From: Wandonia sp964447015
GTDB lineage: Bacteria > Bacteroidota > Bacteroidia > Flavobacteriales_D > Crocinitomicaceae
Direction of reading: 5' to 3'
Assembly: GCA_964447015.1 (NCBI GenBank)
Contig: CAYUQU010000001.1
Coordinates: forward strand, 62,001-126,000
DNA length: 64,000 bases
Part shown: one piece after another, positions 27,508-35,857 of the stretch
Layout: each line of letters begins with the position of its first letter
How positions within the stretch are numbered: the first letter of the stretch is position 1
Position numbers and translations under genes: made by a program
The notes under the pieces: generated by a model
Seen by the model: only the letters and a program-made list of their open reading frames with translations
Database searches by the model: none
Told to the model about the DNA's origin: nothing

Positions 27508-28533
27508 CTAGTTTTCGTCCTCATTTTCCATTAACTTTCCGTAGGGCCTGAGTTCTTCGCTGGAGTCAAGCAAAATTCGAAAAACGGCTAACATTGGGAT
27601 AATGAGTACCAGTCCGAGGATACCTGATAGCGCCCCCATAAGTAATAAGCCCAAGATCAATACAATTGGGTTAATATTTACTGCATTTCCAATTATTTTA
27701 GGAGTAATCAGATTTCCTTCTAAAAACTGAACCAAAACAAACAGTATCAACACGCTAATGGGGTAAAACAGTGAGTCCTTTGTGAGAAATGCAATTGTCA
27801 ATGGAAGTAATGCCCCGATAATTACTCCGATATATGGAAGAAGAGTCAACAAAGCACAAATAATGCCGAGCAGTAGCCAATAAGGAATATCTAGGAAATA
27901 TAATCCTGTTGACAGCAATATACCTACAGTCAACACAACAAAGAATAATCCAACTATATAGCGCTGAATTGATTTGCTGATTTTCACGGCAACCTCTTTT
28001 GCATTTTCTAAATTGTTCTTGTATTTGTATTGAATGAACACATCTATTCGTTCTCTGTAAATTAACATGAAAAGGACATACACTGGAATAGTCACAATCA
28101 TCATAAGTGTAGAAGAAACATATGCGACTAAAGACTGAAGATATTCAGCCGAATTTGTCACTATATAGCTAGACAAAGACTGAATTTTTGACCCCAAATC
28201 AAGACCTGCAATCCATTCTTCAGCTTCCCCTGCTTCTTTTCCTGTATTCTCTTGAATCAATTGAGGCAAATCACGTATCACATAGATTATTTCGTTATAC
28301 ACAAAAAACCCAATCCCCCCAATAAAGGCAGTAATCAACAAAACTGAAAACAAAGCCGCCAACCATTTTGGAAAATGGATTCGCTCCAAAAAATTAACCA
28401 TTGGCAACATGAGAATAGTAATGAAAATTGCAAAAACAAAGGGCAGAATTATATTGCCTCCAAAATAGATCAGTAAGCAAATTGCTGCAATAATAATGCT
28501 GTAATTAGCCCATTTAGAAGATGTATTATTCAT
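27508..28533 (-). CDS. AI-2E family (PerM-like) membrane transporter
   Basis: The 341-aa protein has about seven to eight membrane helices, with the family's conserved C-terminal half (LLPYIGVIIGALLPL, LVQFLEGNLITPKIIGNAVNINPI, GILGLVLIIPMLAVFRILLD). The family is annotated as AI-2 exporters but also includes ion and proton transporters, so the cargo is uncertain. It ends a four-gene minus-strand run (AsmA, histidine kinase, 101-aa protein, transporter) with 3-6 nt spacings. A paralogue lies at 35858-36892. Confidence 0.88.
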   Translation of the reverse strand: MNNTSSKWANYSIIIAAICLLIYFGGNIILPFVFAIFITILMLPMVNFLERIHFPKWLAALFSVLLITAFIGGIGFFVYNEIIYVIRDLPQLIQENTGKEAGEAEEWIAGLDLGSKIQSLSSYIVTNSAEYLQSLVAYVSSTLMMIVTIPVYVLFMLIYRERIDVFIQYKYKNNLENAKEVAVKISKSIQRYIVGLFFVVLTVGILLSTGLYFLDIPYWLLLGIICALLTLLPYIGVIIGALLPLTIAFLTKDSLFYPISVLILFVLVQFLEGNLITPKIIGNAVNINPIVLILGLLLMGALSGILGLVLIIPMLAVFRILLDSSEELRPYGKLMENEDEN

Positions 28534-28536
28534 AAG

Positions 28537-28842
28537 CTATTCTTTATATTGCTGTTTTTGATAAATTGATACACGATATCCTATCAGTAAAGGTAGTCCA
28601 AAATTGACTATAAAAACAAGAATCCAACCAATAGCTTTTAAGCGAAGATCAACCATCTCTGTCGTATTTAATTCTGAAATAATTTGTTCTTTATTAATCA
28701 AATAAGACAAGCTCAACTTTTCATCCGTTGTTTCTCCTGAAGTATACACTGCTTCCCCATCATAAAGCTCTATGGGCAAAAAAAGTGTAGCCAAATTGAT
28801 TACTAAAAATGCTATTAATCCAAAAACTACTGGTTTGTTCAT
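28537..28842 (-). CDS. Small two-helix membrane protein, function unknown
   Basis: The 101-aa protein has a helix at about residues 6-23, a polar exported-looking loop, and a second helix at about 70-89. I recognise no family. It sits 6 nt after the histidine kinase and 3 nt before the AI-2E transporter, so it is surely part of that operon and could assist either. Confidence 0.7.
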   Translation of the reverse strand: MNKPVVFGLIAFLVINLATLFLPIELYDGEAVYTSGETTDEKLSLSYLINKEQIISELNTTEMVDLRLKAIGWILVFIVNFGLPLLIGYRVSIYQKQQYKE

Positions 28843-28848
28843 CTCGTT

Positions 28849-30429
28849 CTATTTATTTTTTCCTGGAATACTAATTCTAAAAGTTGTTCCCTTTCCAGGT
28901 TCAGAGCGCAACACGAAAACACTGCCCTTGTGATAAGATTTTACAATGCGCTTTACAAGTGACAAGCCAAGTCCCCAACCGCGTGTTTTTGTCGTAAATC
29001 CAGGCTGGAAAATCGTTTTGTGCATTTTTGGTGGAATTCCTTTTCCTGTGTCGGTGATGTCGATATAGACTTTCTTAGGTCCGCGTTCTACAAGTACCGT
29101 AAGCTCTCCTTCTCCCCCTTCCATCGCATCGACCGCATTTTTGCAAATGTTTTCAATTACCCATTCTAAAAGAGGAGCGTTGTGTAACACAATTATTTCA
29201 GGTTCTGAATGAATCATCTCAAACTTAATTTTGCTTGAAATTCTAGAACGAAGATAATCGGTCACATGCTTTGTTGTTTGAATAATATCTTGTTCTTTCA
29301 GCATTGCGCCTGAACCAATTTTCTGGAATCTATCCGCAATGATTGAAAGACGATCAATATCCTTATTCATTTCGTCCAAATCTTCTTTGGGCACTCCCTT
29401 ACCTTCAAGAAGTTGAATCCAAGCCATTAGTGAAGAAAGTGGCGTTCCAAGTTGGTGTGCAGTTTCTTTTGCCATTCCTGCCCACACTTGATTTTGCTCT
29501 GCTTTTCTGAATGTACTAAAGACTAAATAACCAATGAGAATAAACAAACTAATCATCCCAAATTGGAGGTAGGGATAGTATTTCAATTGTTTCAGTTCCT
29601 CGCTTTCGTCAAAATATACAACCCCTTCTTGGTATTCTTGGAAAGTTATCTCTAAAGAATCTGCTGTGGATTTCAGTACTTGCAGTTCCATAGGGTGAAT
29701 TTGACCGATAAACGGTTTAAGACTATCAATGCTGGTTTCAATAATTTTGCGCGTCTTTTTATTAATAAAAACAACAGGCACCAGCGAACGATTGTCAATT
29801 AACTCACGGTTAAACGCCTGAATCAATGAATCTCTCTGAAGCTCTAGTCTTCCCAATTTTTTTGAATCATAGTAAAAGAAACGTTGGTTAATTCCTTTGT
29901 AAACTTCAACCTGAATTGGCTCGTGAGAATTTGCCCAAACATAACTCAACGCTATAAGCGAGTCATTGAATAATTTCGTCACTTCTGCATCTGATAATTT
30001 AGGATACGCTGCTTTGAGTGAATCTTTGGCAAAGGGAAGATTAATGTGACTCAGAACCTTGTCTTTTCTGTCCATCAAAATCACGGGAATATCATCATTT
30101 CCTTGAATAATTTCCAAGAGAAAAGTATAATCCATATTGATGTTGAAGTCAAGCGTTGGTTTTGCCAATTCGCGTGTGGCCTTTGCCCAAAGTTCAACTT
30201 TTTGACGCTCTTTTTCACGCAACTCATCAAAAGTTCGATTGGTTAAGTTGACTAGATCTGCTTTTTTTCGAATGGCATCAGCCCAGTGTGTTATGCGCTC
30301 TTTTTCGCGCTCTCTTACTTTCGTTACGATTTCATTAGAAACAAGCAAAGAAGCTGCAACCATTAGAATTGCAATCAACAGAAGTGCTATTTTCCATTTT
30401 TGTTTATTCGAATATAAATTCATCTTCAT
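28849..30429 (-). CDS. Orphan membrane sensor histidine kinase
   Basis: From ATG 30429 the protein is 526 aa. A first membrane helix (near residues 13-31), a large periplasmic sensor and a second helix around residues 288-305 (LQFGMISLFILIGYLVF) lead to the kinase core. The H-box is KETAHQLGTPLSSLMAW, a Bacteroidota variant with Gly-Thr-Pro. The N-box is NICKNAVDAMEG, and the G boxes are DTGKGIPPKM and GWGLGLSLVKRI. No response regulator is adjacent, so the partner is elsewhere. The start was picked because it follows the AsmA stop by 4 nt; a TTG start at 30441 would overlap it. Confidence 0.9.
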   Translation of the reverse strand: MKMNLYSNKQKWKIALLLIAILMVAASLLVSNEIVTKVREREKERITHWADAIRKKADLVNLTNRTFDELREKERQKVELWAKATRELAKPTLDFNINMDYTFLLEIIQGNDDIPVILMDRKDKVLSHINLPFAKDSLKAAYPKLSDAEVTKLFNDSLIALSYVWANSHEPIQVEVYKGINQRFFYYDSKKLGRLELQRDSLIQAFNRELIDNRSLVPVVFINKKTRKIIETSIDSLKPFIGQIHPMELQVLKSTADSLEITFQEYQEGVVYFDESEELKQLKYYPYLQFGMISLFILIGYLVFSTFRKAEQNQVWAGMAKETAHQLGTPLSSLMAWIQLLEGKGVPKEDLDEMNKDIDRLSIIADRFQKIGSGAMLKEQDIIQTTKHVTDYLRSRISSKIKFEMIHSEPEIIVLHNAPLLEWVIENICKNAVDAMEGGEGELTVLVERGPKKVYIDITDTGKGIPPKMHKTIFQPGFTTKTRGWGLGLSLVKRIVKSYHKGSVFVLRSEPGKGTTFRISIPGKNK

Positions 30430-30433
30430 AGCA

Positions 30434-33109
30434 TCAGTCAATTGTAAATTCGAGTTCTTCCTCTTTCGAATTTTCTTTTCGCATTTTCTCCAAATCCATA
30501 CCGAAGAGTTTCTTCAACTTTTTCTTTTCTTTTGGCAAATCCTCTTCAACCGCCTCCTCTTGGTTGTGAAAAATCATCTCAAGGCGCTCCTTCGGCTTTT
30601 CTTTTTCTATGTATGTACCAACAGTTGTGTCACCCTTAAACATTCCCAATTCTGTTTTAAGAATGCTTTTTACATTTTGCTTTTCTTTTTCTCGCTGTTC
30701 TTCTTTATATGCTTTATTTGCATTCGCATCCCATTTGTATTTCAGCTTATCTAAGTTACCATAAAGATGCAAGAAAATTCGTTGTCCAGTACCGTCATCT
30801 ATAATTTCGCCAAATTCACTCTCTTTTTTATTGAACTGTAAGTCGCGCAATCTAAACTCAAAATGGTAATCTAAATCATTATTAAATGCGTGCCATCCCG
30901 AAACGTCAAGGTCTAAGGCGCTGGAACGAATTTGCATCTTGGGGATTGTGATCTTACCTTCACTAATCTTGAGTGTATTCTCAAGTGTATGGAAGTTTAA
31001 GCTCAACAATTTCTTTTCCAACGCGTCAATATTTGACCCTAATACTGCTTTTACCACACCACTTTCACGCATACTTGAAGTAATTGACCTAAACGTTTCC
31101 ACGTCCTTTAAAGCCCCATTTTTGATGGTGAACTGAGCATTGGCTTCCAGCTTTTCTTTCTGAAGTCCCTTTTGCAAATTAAAGGGCAGGTAAAATTGGA
31201 GATTAATCGAAGCCTGACCATAAATCTGCTGATCGGTAATTACTTGTTGCTCAAAATTATTCCACTCCTTAAAGAGTTTATTGAAATTGATGTTGAATGT
31301 GTTCAGATTCCCTGCCACTTCAATTTCACCGGGCTTATTTTCTTCAATCAAAAGTGAGCCACTGGTCAATGATTCAACATGTTGAAACTTAACCATTGGC
31401 GAAGAATAACTTCTGTTATTCACCTTAAATCGCCCAGAAATATCTTCAAAGACATGCTCATCGAGGTAAAATCGATTAATGGAAAGTACAATGTTTCCTT
31501 TTAGATTTTTGGGCAACAAATATGCTCCTAGGTTTGAGACGTTTGCTGGTTTATGTTCTTTATTCGAATAAAAATCTGCCGAATACAGCTTTTCTACTTC
31601 CACCACAGCATCAATAAGCAACTCTGATTTATCGGCAAAATACGACAGAATATTCTTCACAGAACCTGACAATTCCATTTTTGAACGACCTGTTTGAATA
31701 ACCATATTTTTGAAAACGGCATTGTCTTTAATCATGCTCATTTTACCAGTCATATTTGAGATTTCAGGTAAATCCGAATCAAACGAAAGAGAGATGTTTC
31801 GCAAATCAAAATCGCCTCTTGAGTTATAAATGGTGATATTCTTCGGGTCTACTTTTGGGTCGTTAAACTTGAGATGAACGGAAGCATTTCCACCTAGCAC
31901 TCCACCAATCTTTGTGAGACCTGGAATTCGGAAAAAATGGTGCATTGTAGCCAAGTCAATCGTCCCTTTCATCGAGCCCTTAATCTCGGGTTTATCAAAA
32001 TGCGAGATTTTCGCAAAACCATCAAAACTACTGTTCAAACTCACAAAATGAAGTTTCTCCAAGGTCAACTCTTCGTTTTCGCCATAATTATTTGTGAAAG
32101 CGCCCTTCACTTCAATTTTTTTCAACTGCAACTTACTCGATGGATCAGTTAAACTCCCGTTATTGATTTTGAATTGCGCTTCTACTAAAGGCTGCTTCTC
32201 CATTTTTGTCGTTCCATTAATCGACAATATGAAATCTACATTTCCAGTGCCTTTGTAGGTGCTCATTTTATCAGCTGTCGACTGATTGAAATTTGTGGCA
32301 AAATCAGTTAGTGGAATGTTATTTCCTGCCAATTTAAAGTTGATGGAATCGTTTGCAATTCGACCCGAAACCACAAAAGGTAAATTTTCAATCGAAACAG
32401 AACTTTGCTCCAATATGAATGCCTGATTCACTTTGTCAATAGCAATAACCACGTCGAAGTGCGCTTTTTTGTTGGTAATAAGGGAAACCGATTTACTTCT
32501 AATTCTGTTAACGAACAAATCTCCCGTCGTGCGCAAATCAAACCGTGACTCGCTAAATGCGCCATAAAAATTCAGTTCATCCGCTTGAGCTTTATAGTGC
32601 TGTCCCGTTATGAAGTTGTCGTAAGTAAAATCGAGGTTTATAATGTTGACTTTATCCAACACAAATTTGAACGACTCTGAGCTTTTGGTGCTATCTGTTT
32701 TTAAAATGTCGTAGTTAACTCGACCGTCATTAGCTACCCGCAATCCAAGTCGAGCATTTTCAATATCCACTGATTTTACGGTATAATCGCCCTTCCAAAA
32801 ATCACTTGTGTTGAGTTTTAGAATCAAGCTTTCTGCATATAGTAAAGTGTCTGGCAGTGTACCCTCAACAATCATTTCGTCTTTTATCAGCACCTTGTCA
32901 AATTCGATAGAAAGATTGGGGAAAGTACTCCAAAGCGTAACATCCATATCATAGACATACACCTTTGTATCCAGATATTGATCTAATTGTGAAAGTGCGT
33001 ATTGTTGGATATCCTTGCGGTAGATTAAGAGCAAAAGCGTAATGATAAGCATCAATCCAGCAAGACTGATACAGGTCCATTTTAAAAATTTAAACGCTTT
33101 TCGCCACAT
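30434..33109 (-). CDS. AsmA family (AsmA-like C-terminal region) protein
   Basis: The 891-aa protein has one N-terminal anchor (about residues 14-30) and a long beta-rich body typical of AsmA/YhdP-like bridge proteins, with an AsmA-type C-terminal segment (LKISEGKITIPKMQIRSSALDLDVSGWHAF, split by variable residues). Relatives form lipid-carrying bridges between the inner and outer membrane. The C-terminus is unusually charged (KEKKKLKKLF). It heads the minus-strand operon with the kinase and transporter. Confidence 0.85.
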   Translation of the reverse strand: MWRKAFKFLKWTCISLAGLMLIITLLLLIYRKDIQQYALSQLDQYLDTKVYVYDMDVTLWSTFPNLSIEFDKVLIKDEMIVEGTLPDTLLYAESLILKLNTSDFWKGDYTVKSVDIENARLGLRVANDGRVNYDILKTDSTKSSESFKFVLDKVNIINLDFTYDNFITGQHYKAQADELNFYGAFSESRFDLRTTGDLFVNRIRSKSVSLITNKKAHFDVVIAIDKVNQAFILEQSSVSIENLPFVVSGRIANDSINFKLAGNNIPLTDFATNFNQSTADKMSTYKGTGNVDFILSINGTTKMEKQPLVEAQFKINNGSLTDPSSKLQLKKIEVKGAFTNNYGENEELTLEKLHFVSLNSSFDGFAKISHFDKPEIKGSMKGTIDLATMHHFFRIPGLTKIGGVLGGNASVHLKFNDPKVDPKNITIYNSRGDFDLRNISLSFDSDLPEISNMTGKMSMIKDNAVFKNMVIQTGRSKMELSGSVKNILSYFADKSELLIDAVVEVEKLYSADFYSNKEHKPANVSNLGAYLLPKNLKGNIVLSINRFYLDEHVFEDISGRFKVNNRSYSSPMVKFQHVESLTSGSLLIEENKPGEIEVAGNLNTFNINFNKLFKEWNNFEQQVITDQQIYGQASINLQFYLPFNLQKGLQKEKLEANAQFTIKNGALKDVETFRSITSSMRESGVVKAVLGSNIDALEKKLLSLNFHTLENTLKISEGKITIPKMQIRSSALDLDVSGWHAFNNDLDYHFEFRLRDLQFNKKESEFGEIIDDGTGQRIFLHLYGNLDKLKYKWDANANKAYKEEQREKEKQNVKSILKTELGMFKGDTTVGTYIEKEKPKERLEMIFHNQEEAVEEDLPKEKKKLKKLFGMDLEKMRKENSKEEELEFTID

Positions 33110-33218
33110 ATTTTTGTGAATATACAGTAACTCCGTACACCACTAACGCATGAAACGGTGAATTTATTCACGTGGGAGGCTTAATAAAGTTTTTTTTAGA
33201 CTGCAAGATTCAAGACTA

Positions 33219-33350
33219 TAAGACTCAAGACTTTTAAATGCACCATGTGTTTACGTGTCTTGTAGTCTTGAGTCTTAAAATCTTTTAGTCTAACTCTAAT
33301 TCATTCTCAAAAACGAAATTTCTTTCAGCTACTAGTTAACGATATTCCCC
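33219..33350 (+). repeat. Left long direct repeat flanking the AAA/DUF4143 module
   Basis: Positions 33219-33310 match 34676-34767 at offset +1457 with only two mismatches. Weaker similarity continues to about 33350 and corresponds to the 3' end of rluB in the right copy. It contains perfect 13-bp inverted arms (AAGACTCAAGACT, 33220-33232, and AGTCTTGAGTCTT, 33264-33276). Confidence 0.85.
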
Positions 33351-33370
33351 AGAACACAAGTCTTTTTTTG

Positions 33371-33435
33371 CCTTTTTTTAGATTCAATTCCGAAATTATT
33401 GACTTTTTTTTGGATTTCATTCCGAAAATATGGTA
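33371..33435 (+). repeat. Tandem pair of about 32-bp T-tract/GGATTCAATTCC repeats (left pair)
   Basis: Two adjacent units, each a run of seven to eight T followed by (A/G)GATT(C/T)(A/C)ATTCCGAAA and a short AT tail. The same pair recurs after the gene at 34591-34656. The GGATTCAATTCC core is partly dyad-symmetric. Confidence 0.8.
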
Positions 33436-33455
33436 TTTTTGATAAAAAGGAAGTT

Positions 33456-34586
33456 ATGATTGAGCGGTTTTTAGAAAAGGAATTGACCTCAAGACTATTC
33501 AAACAAAAGGTGATTACCTTGCTTGGTCCAAGGCAAACAGGGAAAACTACATTATTAAAATCAATAGTGCAAAATCAACCTGACGTACTTTGGTTGAGTG
33601 GTGATGAATATGACATTCAAAAACAATTTGAAGAGGCAACATCTACAGCATTGAGGGCTTTTATAGGCAACCATAAATTAGTAGTGATAGACGAAGCTCA
33701 ACGTATTGATAATATTGGAGTGTCACTTAAATTATTGATAGACAATTATCCCGAAATACAGATCATTGCTACGGGGTCCTCCACATTTGAGCTTATGAAT
33801 AAAATGAATGAGCCTTTGACGGGAAGAAAATTTGAGTATCAACTCTATCCGTTATCTACGATGGAGATGATTAAGCACCATGGTTGGCTAAAAGAAAGTA
33901 GATTGCTTCAACACCGTTTGGTTTTTGGCTTTTATCCTGAAATAGTAGTGAATCAAGGAGAAGAAATTAACCTTTTGAAGCTTCTTTCGGATAGTTATCT
34001 TTTTAGAGACATACTCATGCTGGAGAATATAAAAAAACCTGAGAAACTTGTTCGACTGTTGCAGGCTTTAGCCTTCCAAATTGGAAGTGAAGTATCTTAT
34101 AATGAATTAGGAAACTTAGTTGGTTTAGACAGTAAAACAGTTGAAACGTATATTGATTTACTAGAAAAATCTTTTGTAGTTTTCCGTCTTCATTCATTTA
34201 GTAGAAATTTGCGAAATGAGTTAAAGAAATCAAAAAAGGTATATTTCTATGACAATGGAATTCGGAATGCTATTATTTCGAATTACGCCTCATTCGAAGC
34301 TAGGCAAGATAAGGGTGCTCTTTGGGAAAATTACCTTGTTGCTGAAAGAAAAAAATACAATCACTACACAAAGAATTACGCCAATTCATACTTCTGGCGC
34401 ACGAGTGATCAACAAGAAATTGATTACATTGAAGAAAAAGATGGTGTAATATATGGGTTTGAAATGAAATGGAACACCAAAAAAAATCATAAGATTACGA
34501 AGGTGTTCACAAATGCGTATCCACAAAGTGAAATTAGTATAATCACTCCAAATAATTACGAAAGTTGGATTGGTGGAATTGGTTAG
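33456..34586 (+). CDS. AAA family ATPase with DUF4143 domain (AAA_14)
   Basis: From ATG 33456 the protein is 376 aa. Walker A is GPRQTGKTT (residues 24-32), Walker B is KLVVIDEAQ (Asp79-Glu80), and ATGSSTFEL is the sensor-1 strand. The C-terminal DUF4143 half carries a winged-helix-like stretch (VSYNELGNLVGLDSKTVETYIDLLEKS) and then FWRTSDQQEIDYIEEKDG-(VIY)-GFEMKW, whose E-x-D ... E-x-K spacing looks like a PD-(D/E)xK nuclease fold. The family is widespread in Bacteroidota and archaea with no settled function. The gene sits between two pairs of T-rich repeats and two long direct repeats, as a self-contained module. Confidence 0.9.
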   Translation: MIERFLEKELTSRLFKQKVITLLGPRQTGKTTLLKSIVQNQPDVLWLSGDEYDIQKQFEEATSTALRAFIGNHKLVVIDEAQRIDNIGVSLKLLIDNYPEIQIIATGSSTFELMNKMNEPLTGRKFEYQLYPLSTMEMIKHHGWLKESRLLQHRLVFGFYPEIVVNQGEEINLLKLLSDSYLFRDILMLENIKKPEKLVRLLQALAFQIGSEVSYNELGNLVGLDSKTVETYIDLLEKSFVVFRLHSFSRNLRNELKKSKKVYFYDNGIRNAIISNYASFEARQDKGALWENYLVAERKKYNHYTKNYANSYFWRTSDQQEIDYIEEKDGVIYGFEMKWNTKKNHKITKVFTNAYPQSEISIITPNNYESWIGGIG

Positions 34587-34590
34587 TTTT

Positions 34591-34656
34591 TGCTTTTTTT
34601 GGATTCAATTCCAAAATTATTGCCTTTTTTTTGGAGTTTATTCCGAAATTATAGGG
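34591..34656 (+). repeat. Tandem pair of about 32-bp T-tract/GGATTCAATTCC repeats (right pair)
   Basis: Two further units in the same orientation as the left pair begin 5 nt after the ATPase stop codon: a T run, then GGATTCAATTCCAAAATTAT, and a T run, then GGAGTTTATTCCGAAATTAT. Confidence 0.8.
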
Positions 34657-34675
34657 TTTTTTTGACTAAAAACTT

Positions 34676-34806
34676 TAAGACTCAAGACTTTTAAATGCAC
34701 CACGTGTTTACGTGTCTTGTAGTCTCGAGTCTTAAAATCTTTTAGTCTAACTCTAATTCATTCTCAAGAATGAGATCTCTTTATCAGTTAGCAGACGATA
34801 ATGTCC
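34676..34806 (+). repeat. Right long direct repeat, overlapping the 3' end of rluB
   Basis: This is the partner of 33219-33350. Its distal part is the real rluB 3' coding end (stop at 34753-34755); the corresponding part of the left copy is a decayed duplicate of that coding end. Confidence 0.85.
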
Positions 34807-35688
34807 ACGAGGTAAATCTTTTTTGGTAAGACCTGCAAACATCACACGATCAAGTTTGATTACTTTGTAACCAAGACGCTCAAATGCGCGGCGTACTGCG
34901 TGACTTTTATCCGATTTGATTTCGATTCCAGCTTCGCGATTTGCTTTTCCTGGAACGTATTCAGCTTTTTCTACTTTTACAAATGTCTCATCTATTTCCA
35001 GACCTTTCAAGAGTTTGGTAAAATCTTCTTGTTTAATCGGCTTGTCCGTTTCCAAATGGTATAAACTTGGCGCAACCTGAGTTGGATGCAAAAGTTTTTT
35101 TGTCAAATCGCCATCATTGGTAAACAGCATTAAACCTGTTGTTTCACGATCTAAACGACCTACAGGATAAACACGCTCTTTACACGCTTTCATGATAAGA
35201 GACATCACCGTTTTACGACCCCAAGGATCATTTGACGTGGTGATAAAGTCTTTTGGCTTATTCAATAAAACGTATTGCTTCTTTTCAGAGTTTATCGTTT
35301 CGCCGTCATATTGGATGTGGTCTGTTGGGCTCACTTTGTAACCCATTTCAGTAACGATTTTGCCATTTACCGTAACAACACCCGTTTGAATAAGCACATC
35401 AGCCTCACGACGAGAACAAATTCCCGCATTTGAAAGATATTTATTCAATCGCATTTCAGTGTCGTCCATTTTCGGCAATGGATCGCCCACTTTTTTCTTA
35501 GTCCATTTTGTTACTGGCTTGCCATCTTTAATGAATGGAGTCGTTCTAGGTTTCCCTTTTGAAGGGCCATCAGATGATTTATCAGATGCTTTGGTTGTAA
35601 ACTTTTTGGTAGGTTTCTTACCGGTTTCTCTCTTGTCATTCCGGTTTTTGTTGCTGCGTCCTCCCGACGGATTGTTCTTCGAATTCAT
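34753..35688 (-). CDS. rluB: Pseudouridine synthase, RluB/RsuA family
   Basis: The 311-aa protein has a basic low-complexity N-terminal extension (residues 1-70), an S4 RNA-binding domain (about 78-125, MRLNKYLSNAGICSRREAD) and a pseudouridine synthase core with the catalytic Asp180 in YPVGRLDRETTGLML. Such enzymes modify 23S rRNA; which uridine is not certain in Bacteroidota. The start is supported by a perfect -7 box 22 nt upstream. The last codons lie in a direct repeat shared with the left flank of the AAA module. Confidence 0.9.
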   Translation of the reverse strand: MNSKNNPSGGRSNKNRNDKRETGKKPTKKFTTKASDKSSDGPSKGKPRTTPFIKDGKPVTKWTKKKVGDPLPKMDDTEMRLNKYLSNAGICSRREADVLIQTGVVTVNGKIVTEMGYKVSPTDHIQYDGETINSEKKQYVLLNKPKDFITTSNDPWGRKTVMSLIMKACKERVYPVGRLDRETTGLMLFTNDGDLTKKLLHPTQVAPSLYHLETDKPIKQEDFTKLLKGLEIDETFVKVEKAEYVPGKANREAGIEIKSDKSHAVRRAFERLGYKVIKLDRVMFAGLTKKDLPRGHYRLLTDKEISFLRMN

Positions 35689-35710
35689 GTTTTCTAAATA
35701 TAATTATTTG

Positions 35711-35718
35711 CAAAGGTA
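35711..35718 (-). promoter_or_regulatory. -7 promoter box of rluB
   Basis: On the minus strand it reads TACCTTTG, an exact TAnnTTTG match, 22 nt before the ATG. Confidence 0.5.
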
Positions 35719-35747
35719 CGATGGAAAATTGGAATTTGGTGCGAAAA

Positions 35748-35808
35748 TAGACTCTAAGACACAAGACTATAAGATTCAAGACAACAAGACTAAAGAAAAT
35801 AGACAATA
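35748..35808 (+). repeat. Dispersed GACTCAAGACT-type intergenic repeat
   Basis: Iterated AAGAC(A/T)CAAGACTATAAGATTCAAGACAACAAGACTAAAG-type units (variable, about 10-bp period) lie between rluB and the second AI-2E gene, related to the units at 33219, 34676, 37838 and 52155. Confidence 0.6.
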
Positions 35809-35857
35809 GGTATGCCGTATATTCCATGTCAAATAATTTCAAAAAAACAATCTCCCC

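Noticed and set aside
30239..30754. 171-codon open frame on the plus strand
   Set aside because: It spans the antisense of the histidine kinase start and the charged AsmA C-terminus; Phe/Leu-rich composition is the expected shadow of Lys/Glu-rich codons.
33371..33435. T-rich repeats as rho-independent terminators
   Set aside because: No G/C stem precedes the T runs, and the same units occur before and after the gene in the same orientation.
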